Below are positions 7,794-12,872 of a stretch of DNA of 12,872 bases, piece after piece. Under the pieces are notes generated by a model, which searched no databases, was not told where the DNA came from, and saw only the letters and a program-made list of their open reading frames with translations. The stretch lies in NCBI GenBank assembly GCA_905194675.1, contig CAJJTG010000050.1, positions 1 through 12,872 on the forward strand, read 5' to 3'. Source of the stretch: an uncultured Collinsella sp. (GTDB taxonomy: Bacteria > Actinomycetota > Coriobacteriia > Coriobacteriales > Coriobacteriaceae). Both the position numbers and the translations under genes were made by a program. Numbering within the stretch: the first letter of the stretch is position 1; every line of letters starts with the position of its first letter.

Positions 7794-7853
7794 GCGGCGG
7801 TGCATCTGGCCGAACGAGTCCCCATACCCTCGTTCGGTCAGATGCACCGCCGC
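7794..7853. repeat. Large hairpin 2 of a related pair, just before the hisS promoter
   Basis: Arms 7794-7818 and 7829-7853 pair at all 25 positions (24 Watson-Crick, one G-U) around a 10-nt loop, one of the strongest stems in the window. A T-rich but broken stretch (TGTTTGTGTTTGTG) follows, so it may be a terminator for upstream transcription. The right arm covers the place where the -35 element of the hisS promoter would lie. Confidence 0.7.
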
Positions 7854-7870
7854 TGTTTGTGTTTGTGCCG

Positions 7871-7876
7871 TATAAT
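7871..7876 (+). promoter_or_regulatory. Probable hisS promoter -10 box (TATAAT)
   Basis: A perfect TATAAT lies 42 nt before the hisS ATG. No good -35 hexamer is found at 16-18 nt upstream, where the DNA is the GC-rich right arm of hairpin 2. Initiation would be near 7883 and would leave a short leader of about 35 nt. The call rests on the -10 box alone. Confidence 0.45.
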
Positions 7877-7903
7877 GACCACTACCTATGACGCGATACA
7901 AAA

Positions 7904-7909
7904 GAAAGG
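7904..7909 (+). promoter_or_regulatory. hisS ribosome binding site
   Basis: GAAAGG lies 9 nt before ATG 7919 but only 3 nt before the in-frame TTG at 7913. It therefore favours the ATG. Confidence 0.6.
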
Positions 7910-7918
7910 TGTTTGCCC

Positions 7919-9232
7919 ATGCAGGCACAGAAGGCGGAGGGAACCCGCGACCTTATCGGCGCTGAGATGCGCGCTTGGCAAAAGATGCAGCAGATCGCTG
8001 CCGGCGTGTTCGAGCCGTTTGGCTTTAAGCCCATCGAGACGCCCGCCATCGAGCAGGTGGACGTGTTTGTCCACGGCATCGGCCAGTCGACCGACGTCGT
8101 GCGCAAGGAGATGTTCCGCGTGTTTAGCGGCGCCAACCTGGAGCGCGTCTTTACCGAGGGCACCGATACCAAGCTCAAGCCCAAGCAGCGCCTGGCGCTT
8201 CGTCCCGAGGGCACGGCTGGCGTGGTGCGCGCCGTCGTGGAGAACAACTTGGTGCCCCAGGGCTCCACGCCGTTTAAGGCTTACTACGCCGAGGCCATGT
8301 TCCGTGGCGAGCGTCCCCAGAAGGGTCGTCTGCGCCAGTTCCACCAGGTGGGTATCGAGTGGCTCGGCGCTCCCGATCCGGCGGCAGACGCCGAGTGCAT
8401 CATCATGCTCATGGAGTTCTACAAGCGCCTTGGTTTCGATCTTTCCAAGCTCCGCCTGCTTATTAACTCAATGGGCGATGCTCAGTGCCGTCCGGCCTAT
8501 CGCGAGCAGGTTAAGCAGTTCATTCTCGACCACGCCGACGAGATGTGCGACGAGTGCCGCGAGCGCGCCGAGCTCAACCCGTTGCGCGCCTTCGACTGCA
8601 AGAACGACCACTGCCGCGAGATCATGGCCGATGCCCCGCTGATGGGCGACAACCTGTGCGACGAGTGCCGCGAGCACTACGAGCAAGTCAAGCGCTATCT
8701 GGATGCGGCGGGTATCGAGTATGTCGAGGACCCCACCTTGGTGCGTGGCCTGGACTACTACACCCGCACCGTCTTTGAGGTCGAGGCTCCCGGTGCCGGT
8801 GTCGGCTCCATCGGCGGCGGCGGCCGCTATGACGGCTTGGTCGAGCTCGAGGGTGGCAAGCCCACGGCCGGCGTTGGCTTCGCCGTTGGTTTTGAGCGCG
8901 CCCTGCTGGCCCTGCAGGCCTTTGGCAGCGACCTGGGTGCCGAGGAGGTCCCGTGCGTCTACGTTGCCAACGCCGGCAAGGAGCTGCGTCAGAACGTCTT
9001 TGCCATCACGCAGGAGCTTCGCTCCGCAGGCATCGTGACCGAGGCCGACTACCAGGGTCGTTCGCTCAAGGCCCAGTTTAAGCAGGCCGACAAGGTGGGC
9101 GCCAAGCTCATCCTGGTCCTGGGTGGCGACGAGCTTGCCGCCGGCAAGGTCAAGGTGCGCGACATGCAGAGTCACGACGAGGTTCTCGTCGATTTGGCCA
9201 ACGTGGTCGAGGCGGTTCGCGAGCGCCTGTAG
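7919..9232 (+). CDS. hisS: Histidyl-tRNA synthetase
   Basis: This 437-residue class II synthetase charges tRNA-His with histidine in the cytoplasm. Visible landmarks in order are 'GTRDL' at the N-terminus, motif 1 around 'GFKPIETP' and 'RPEGT'. Motif 2 follows as 'FRGERPQKGRLRQFHQ' from residue 128. The HisRS-specific 'LVRGLDYYTRT' carries the catalytic Arg276. The 'GGGGRYDGL' loop, motif 3 'GVGFAVGFER' and a C-terminal anticodon-binding domain (about 341-437) complete the enzyme. The length is normal. The insertion domain contains six cysteines (210, 213, 227, 232, 247, 250), including two CDEC motifs that could bind zinc. ATG 7919 is chosen by its ribosome binding site. The gene appears monocistronic, with its own TATAAT box and a hairpin terminator; aspS, a frequent neighbour in other bacteria, is not next to it here. 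Confidence 0.96.
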   Translation: MQAQKAEGTRDLIGAEMRAWQKMQQIAAGVFEPFGFKPIETPAIEQVDVFVHGIGQSTDVVRKEMFRVFSGANLERVFTEGTDTKLKPKQRLALRPEGTAGVVRAVVENNLVPQGSTPFKAYYAEAMFRGERPQKGRLRQFHQVGIEWLGAPDPAADAECIIMLMEFYKRLGFDLSKLRLLINSMGDAQCRPAYREQVKQFILDHADEMCDECRERAELNPLRAFDCKNDHCREIMADAPLMGDNLCDECREHYEQVKRYLDAAGIEYVEDPTLVRGLDYYTRTVFEVEAPGAGVGSIGGGGRYDGLVELEGGKPTAGVGFAVGFERALLALQAFGSDLGAEEVPCVYVANAGKELRQNVFAITQELRSAGIVTEADYQGRSLKAQFKQADKVGAKLILVLGGDELAAGKVKVRDMQSHDEVLVDLANVVEAVRERL

Positions 9233-9289
9233 CGCATCTTTTTGAGCTGCGGGCCTGCTAACGTGCCCTGCTCATTGAGAGCGATTGTT

Positions 9290-9327
9290 ACGGGGGTGTT
9301 TCGCATTTATGCGGAATGCCCCCGTTT
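9290..9327 (+). terminator. Hairpin terminator after hisS
   Basis: A 16-bp stem (9290-9305 with 9310-9325, including three G-U pairs, loop TTTA) has a GC-rich base and ends in a short run of three T. It lies 57 nt after the hisS stop and before the ppc promoter. The U-tract is weak, but position and stem strength fit transcription termination. Confidence 0.6.
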
Positions 9328-9417
9328 GCATATGCCGTCCACCGAGAAATACGACCATTTGGGGCAAAAAGCCTTGCAATGCAGAAAATACTTTTGTGTG
9401 GTAAAGCGCAATCAGCG

Positions 9418-9445
9418 TCGAAAGTTTTTGCCGAGTGCCTATAAT
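9418..9445 (+). promoter_or_regulatory. Probable ppc promoter
   Basis: A perfect -10 TATAAT (9440-9445) is preceded at 16 nt by TCGAAA (9418-9423), which matches four of six -35 consensus bases. The surrounding stretch is more A/T rich than its neighbours. Transcription would start near 9452, leaving a leader of about 38 nt. No operator-like repeat is obvious. Confidence 0.55.
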
Positions 9446-9470
9446 AAATACCGCATGTTACGTGCATAGA

Positions 9471-9485
9471 AGGAGGAATGGGAGG
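9471..9485 (+). promoter_or_regulatory. Two overlapping candidate ribosome binding sites of ppc
   Basis: AGGAGG (9471-9476) is only 1 nt from ATG 9478, too close for efficient initiation there. A second GGAGG (9481-9485) lies 4 nt before GTG 9490. The spacing favours the GTG, with the first site 13 nt away; the ATG, which would add four residues, is not excluded. Confidence 0.5.
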
Positions 9486-9489
9486 AAAC

Positions 9490-12303
9490 GTGGCTGAGAA
9501 CCTAAGCAACCAGTCTGTACCCGAAGCCGCGGCGCGCGTCGCTGCCGTGGTCAACCGCCTCGTTAACCGAATCGGCTCGAATGCCGAATCCAAGGAGCGT
9601 CTCGCCGAGATCGAGATCCCCGAGGAGCTGCGCGACAATCTGGCGCTGTTCTTGCGCCTGGAGCGCCGTGTGCTTAGCGAGTATGATCCCGAGATCGCGG
9701 ACCTGTTCGACAAGATTTTGACAGCCGAGATTGTGGCCAATGCCGGCAACCCCGGCACCCGTGCTGCCGACGAGGCCGTCGACGAGCAGGGCGTGCCCAC
9801 TGCCGACGAGCCCACCGCCGTGGCGTTTCGCGAGGTCGTTGATCTGATCGACAGTCTGCCGCTCGATAAGCAGCAGGTTATCGTCCGCGCCTTTACGAGC
9901 TTCTTCCATCTGGCAAACCTGTCGGAGGAGAACTACCGCGTGGCGCAGCTGCGCGAGCGCGAGGCAGGTGCGTCGACCGATACCGAGGTCGATCCCGCCA
10001 ACGAACTCACCGTCGCCTATCACCAGTTGGTAAACGAGATGGGTGTCGAGGGCGCCAACGAGCTGCTCGACAAGCTCGAGTTCCACCCTGTCTTTACCGC
10101 ACATCCCACCGAGGCCCGTCGTAAGGCCGTCGAGGGCAAGATTCGCCGTATCTCCAACCTGCTGGAGGAGCGTCCGCGTCTGGGCGGCTCCGACCTGGTG
10201 GAGAACGAGCGCCATATGCTGCAGGAGATTGACGCCCTGGTGCGTACGAGCCCCATCGCGCTCAAGAAGCCCACGCCGGTCGAGGAAGCCGATACCATCA
10301 TCGACATCTTCGATAACACGCTGTTCGACGTCATTCCCGTCATCTATCGTCGTTTTGACGACTGGGTGCTGGGCGACAAGGCCGGTACCGTGCCGCCGCT
10401 GTGCCCGGCGTTCTTCCATCCCGGCAGCTGGATCGGTTCCGACCGCGACGGTAACCCCAACGTCACCGCCAAGGTGAGCCGTGAGGTCGCCGCCAAGTAT
10501 TTCACCCATATGGTGCTCAAGCTCGAGGACAAGTGCCGCCGCATCGGCCGCAACCTCACGCTCGAGGCCACCTACAGCAAGCCGTCTGCCGAGCTCATCA
10601 ACCTGTGGAACCATCAGGTCGAGATGAGCACCCAGTACACGGCACGCGCCGAGCTGATCTCCGAGCACGAGCCGCATCGCGCCGTCATGCTCGTCATGGC
10701 AGACCGACTCAACGCCACCGTCCGTCGCATCACCGACACCATGTACCACAGCGCCGATGAGTTCCTGGAGGACCTGCGCGTCGTCCAGCGCTCGCTGGCC
10801 GCCTGCGGTGCCGTCCGTGCTGCCTACGGCCCGGTCCAGACCATCATCTGGCAGGTCGAGTCCTTCGGCTTCCATATGGTCGAGATGGAGTTCCGTCAGC
10901 ACTCCGTGGTGCACGCCCGCGCCCTCAAGGATATCCACGAGAACGGTATCCATGGCGATCTGCAGCCCATGACGCGCGAGGTCATCGACACCTTCCGCGC
11001 TATCGGTTCCATCCAAAAGCGTTACGGCAAGAAGATGGCGCACCGCTACATCATCTCGTTCACCAAGAGCGCCCAGCATGTGGCCGACGTCTTTGAGCTT
11101 GCCCACCTGTCCTTTGCACACGAGGAGGATGTCCCCGAGCTCGACGTGATCCCGCTGTTCGAGCAGCTCGAGGACCTCGAGGGCTGCGTCGACGTGCTCG
11201 ACCAGATGCTTGCGCTGCCCGTGGTGCAAAAGCGCCTTGCCCAGACCAACCGCCGCATGGAGGTCATGCTGGGCTATTCCGACTCCTCCAAGGATGCCGG
11301 TCCTACCACGGCCATGCTCGCGCTGCACTCCGCGCAGGAGCGCATTGCCAAGTGGGCCGAGAAGAACGATATCGACCTGGTGCTCATGCACGGTCGCGGC
11401 GGTGCCGTGGGCCGTGGCGGCGGTCCGGCCAACAAGGCCGTGCTGGCGCAGCCCAAGGGTTCGGTCAACTGCTTCTTTAAGCTCACCGAGCAGGGCGAGG
11501 TCATCTTTGCCCGTTACGGCAACCGCACGCTGGCTCAGCGCCATGTTGAGTCCGTTGCCGCCGCAACGCTTTTGCAGTCGGCCCCGAGCGTCGAGAAGAC
11601 CAACACCGAGACCACGCAGAAGTTCTGGGATATGGCGGAGAAGCTCAACGCAGTAAGCCATGAGCGCTATCTGGACCTGCTGAACACCGAGGACTTTACA
11701 CCGTGGTTCTCGACCGTGACGCCGTTGACCGAGGTCGGTCTGCTGCCAATCGGCTCGCGTCCCGCCAAGCGCGGTCTGGGCGCCAAGTCGCTCGACGACC
11801 TGCGTACCATTCCGTGGATCTTTAGCTGGAGCCAGGCACGCATCAATCTGGCCGCTTGGTACGGCCTGGGCACCGCCTGCGAGCAGTTGGGCGACCTTGA
11901 CCAGCTCAAGGCTGCCTACCAGGAGTGGCCGTTCTTCCGCACGTTCATCGACAACATCGAGATGTCGATCGCTAAGACCGATCAGCGCATCGCCAAGATG
12001 TACCTGCACCTGGGCGATCGCCAGGATCTGTCCGAGAAGGTCTTCACCGAGATGCAGCTCACCCGTAAGTGGGTCCTTGCCATCGTCGGTGACGAGTGGC
12101 CGCTGCAGCGTCGCCGCGTGCTCGGCTGCGCCGTTCGTGTGCGTAACCCCTACGTCGACGCCCTGTCCATCGCCCAGGTCCGCGCCCTTCGCGAGGTGCG
12201 TATGAACCAGGACGAGATGGCCGAGGAGAAGAAGGCCGAGTACATGAGCCTGATTCTTTCGACTGTTACCGGCGTCTCGGCAGGTTTGCAGAACACGGGG
12301 TAA
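9490..12303 (+). CDS. ppc: Phosphoenolpyruvate carboxylase
   Basis: This 937-residue cytoplasmic enzyme carboxylates phosphoenolpyruvate with bicarbonate to oxaloacetate, replenishing C4 acids. The signatures are complete. 'FTAHPTEA' contains the catalytic His205. 'GSDRDGNPNVT' lies near 316. 'GYSDSSKDAG' starts at residue 595. 'MHGRGGAVGRGGGP' with His634 forms the catalytic glycine-rich loop. The C-terminus ends in the invariant 'QNTG'. Compared with the E. coli enzyme (883 residues, catalytic His at 138), the part before the first catalytic His is about 67 residues longer, with an acidic, Ala-rich stretch at about 88-110. The rest is of normal size. GTG 9490 is preferred on ribosome-binding-site spacing. 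The gene has its own TATAAT promoter and no co-transcribed neighbour. Family members are usually controlled allosterically (acetyl-CoA, aspartate); which of these apply here cannot be read from the sequence. Confidence 0.96.
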   Translation: MAENLSNQSVPEAAARVAAVVNRLVNRIGSNAESKERLAEIEIPEELRDNLALFLRLERRVLSEYDPEIADLFDKILTAEIVANAGNPGTRAADEAVDEQGVPTADEPTAVAFREVVDLIDSLPLDKQQVIVRAFTSFFHLANLSEENYRVAQLREREAGASTDTEVDPANELTVAYHQLVNEMGVEGANELLDKLEFHPVFTAHPTEARRKAVEGKIRRISNLLEERPRLGGSDLVENERHMLQEIDALVRTSPIALKKPTPVEEADTIIDIFDNTLFDVIPVIYRRFDDWVLGDKAGTVPPLCPAFFHPGSWIGSDRDGNPNVTAKVSREVAAKYFTHMVLKLEDKCRRIGRNLTLEATYSKPSAELINLWNHQVEMSTQYTARAELISEHEPHRAVMLVMADRLNATVRRITDTMYHSADEFLEDLRVVQRSLAACGAVRAAYGPVQTIIWQVESFGFHMVEMEFRQHSVVHARALKDIHENGIHGDLQPMTREVIDTFRAIGSIQKRYGKKMAHRYIISFTKSAQHVADVFELAHLSFAHEEDVPELDVIPLFEQLEDLEGCVDVLDQMLALPVVQKRLAQTNRRMEVMLGYSDSSKDAGPTTAMLALHSAQERIAKWAEKNDIDLVLMHGRGGAVGRGGGPANKAVLAQPKGSVNCFFKLTEQGEVIFARYGNRTLAQRHVESVAAATLLQSAPSVEKTNTETTQKFWDMAEKLNAVSHERYLDLLNTEDFTPWFSTVTPLTEVGLLPIGSRPAKRGLGAKSLDDLRTIPWIFSWSQARINLAAWYGLGTACEQLGDLDQLKAAYQEWPFFRTFIDNIEMSIAKTDQRIAKMYLHLGDRQDLSEKVFTEMQLTRKWVLAIVGDEWPLQRRRVLGCAVRVRNPYVDALSIAQVRALREVRMNQDEMAEEKKAEYMSLILSTVTGVSAGLQNTG

Positions 12304-12327
12304 TCGATAGCCCTGTAGTCGTCCGGG

Positions 12328-12448
12328 CCCGCCATCAGCTTACTTTTAGGCACGTCCTCGGACATGCAAGAAGCCCTCGCTGCGCACTTCGTGCGGCGAG
12401 GGCTTCTTGCGTCCTGCGGAGTGTGCCTAAAAGTAAGCTGATGGCGGG
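12328..12448. repeat. 121-nt nested palindrome with perfect 26-bp arms after ppc
   Basis: The outer arms 12328-12353 and 12423-12448 are exact inverted repeats. Inside is a second hairpin: 15 perfect bp (12366-12380 with 12396-12410), a 2-nt bulge, then 5 bp (12383-12387 with 12391-12395) closed by loop TTC. Between the stems lie two similar short elements, GTCCTCGGA (12354-12362) and GTCCTGCGGA (12411-12420), so the whole could fold as a branched structure. It starts 24 nt after the ppc stop. It may end transcription, but no T-run follows and the size is excessive for a simple terminator. A non-autonomous mobile element (26-bp terminal repeats) or a structured RNA are alternatives; no target-site duplication is seen. 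Confidence 0.75.
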
Positions 12449-12496
12449 ACCTACGATATCCGGTCTTCGGTGGATTACTGGCTGGGGGAATAATGG

Positions 12497-12513
12497 CGCG
12501 CTTCGCGCGTTTT
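12497..12513 (+). repeat. Short GC hairpin followed by TTTT
   Basis: CGCGC (12497-12501) and GCGCG (12505-12509) pair around TTC and are followed by four T. The CGCTTCGCG motif recurs at 12542-12554, where GGCGC and GCGCC pair around TTC. These are weak terminator-like or simple low-complexity hairpins within the 465-nt gap before the LarA-like gene. Confidence 0.3.
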
Positions 12514-12615
12514 GGATGGGGCTTGTCCCGGCGGCGCGTTTGGCGCTTCGCGCCTCGCGTCTTATCGATTGGGATTGAGATGCATGTGGCGCTTCTCGAT
12601 TTACGACTGTGGCGG

Positions 12616-12646
12616 CCGCGGTCCTGTTTGGGATCGCGGTCGTTTT
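12616..12646 (+). terminator. Candidate terminator before the LarA-like gene
   Basis: A 9-bp stem (12616-12624 with 12631-12639, one G-U, loop TGTTTG) is followed by TCGTTTTG. This is the best terminator-like structure in the 12304-12768 gap. It could end read-through from ppc or act in the leader of the next gene. No confident promoter or small gene was found in that gap. Confidence 0.4.
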
Positions 12647-12768
12647 GTTGTGGGTCAAATATGAACGTTGTGTTAATGAGTCGGTAGACGGTGGTGTTTT
12701 TCGGTGAGCGGCGTATCCTTCCAACGGTTTATCTAGTGTGTCAGTTGAAAGGAAGAGGGCGCTCGTCA

Positions 12769-12872
12769 TTGTTTGAATGTGAACTGCCGTTTGACCACAA
12801 GACGTTGCATCTGGAGCTCGAGGATAAGAACTTCGCGGGTGTGATGGAAGGTCATCAAAACGAGTTTAAGAC
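12769..12872 (+). CDS. Probable LarA-type nickel-dependent lactate racemase family protein, N-terminus only
   Basis: Only 34 codons are visible; the gene runs off the right edge. The start is TTG 12769, placed because GGAAGAGGG (12751-12759) lies 9 nt upstream and no ATG or GTG in frame fits. The N-terminus contains 'ELPFDHKTLHLELEDKNFAG'. This matches, from memory of the family, the opening of LarA proteins (an LP-Y/F-D motif followed by a strand and a D-x-N-Y/F-A-G turn). LarA interconverts D- and L-lactate using a nickel-pincer cofactor; relatives in the same family act on other hydroxy acids. The catalytic His and Lys residues lie beyond the window, so the activity cannot be confirmed. 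The name is a family-level guess from a short stretch. Confidence 0.6.
   Translation, partial: MFECELPFDHKTLHLELEDKNFAGVMEGHQNEFK

Noticed and set aside
7786..7860. T-box riboswitch upstream of hisS
   Set aside because: An ACCGCGG string recalls the T-box core, but the AGGGTGGNACCGCG motif and specifier loop are missing. The string is part of the hairpin arm, and the likely promoter lies downstream of it.
9502..12009. 835-codon open frame on the minus strand opposite ppc
   Set aside because: The sense strand encodes an unambiguous PEP carboxylase. The antisense frame has no recognisable domain and typical shadow composition.
12328..12448. CRISPR repeat or insertion sequence
   Set aside because: There are only two inverted copies of the arm with no spacers, no transposase and no visible target duplication. 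It is kept as a palindrome of unknown type.
12493..12687. 64-codon + strand open frame in the same gap
   Set aside because: Its product is Arg/Trp/Ser-rich, encoded by repeated GCGCTTCGCG hairpins and a terminator-like stem; no convincing ribosome binding site.
12335..12769. 144-codon minus-strand open frame in the ppc-larA gap
   Set aside because: It runs through the palindrome and the GC-rich hairpins, shows no family features, and has no clear ribosome binding site.
1..12872. A new multi-gene defence, secretion or mobile system
   Set aside because: Every substantial gene belongs to a common family in ordinary chromosomal context, all on one strand, with no composition shift, integrase, toxin or nuclease. 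The unexplained content is confined to the structured gaps.

Overview
The window looks like an ordinary chromosomal segment of a GC-rich actinobacterial gut commensal, most probably Collinsella or another member of the Coriobacteriia. This placement is an inference from codon use (strong G/C in third positions), strong GGAGG-type ribosome binding sites, and the overall look of the HisRS, PEP carboxylase and Pip-type proteins; no marker gene proves it. All recognised genes are on the + strand. I see no phage, transposase, CRISPR, tRNA or rRNA.

Layout. (1) 1-3534: two adjacent YhgE/Pip-family membrane proteins. The first is cut by the left edge; stop and start codons abut, so they form one translationally linked pair. 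(2) 3535-3873: a structured gap with a 104-nt nested palindrome and further hairpins. (3) 3874-4857: an EamA/DMT-family permease closed by a good intrinsic terminator. (4) 4974-7614: an M20 metallo-amidohydrolase followed 40 nt later by a major facilitator transporter, probably co-transcribed as a hydrolysis/transport pair. (5) 7615-7918: a gap with two large, mutually similar hairpins and a TATAAT box. (6) 7919-9232: histidyl-tRNA synthetase (hisS), then a hairpin terminator. (7) 9490-12303: phosphoenolpyruvate carboxylase (ppc) with its own promoter. (8) 12304-12768: a gap with a 121-nt nested palindrome with perfect 26-bp arms, plus smaller hairpins. (9) 12769-end: the first 34 codons of a probable LarA-type (nickel-dependent lactate racemase family) protein with a TTG start.

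The genes do not form one pathway: they are a surface/export pair, two nutrient-transport units and two housekeeping metabolic genes. No previously undescribed multi-gene system is evident. What the genes leave unexplained is the set of large stem-loops in most of the gaps between transcription units. The tandem related hairpins before hisS and the nested palindrome after ppc deserve most attention.
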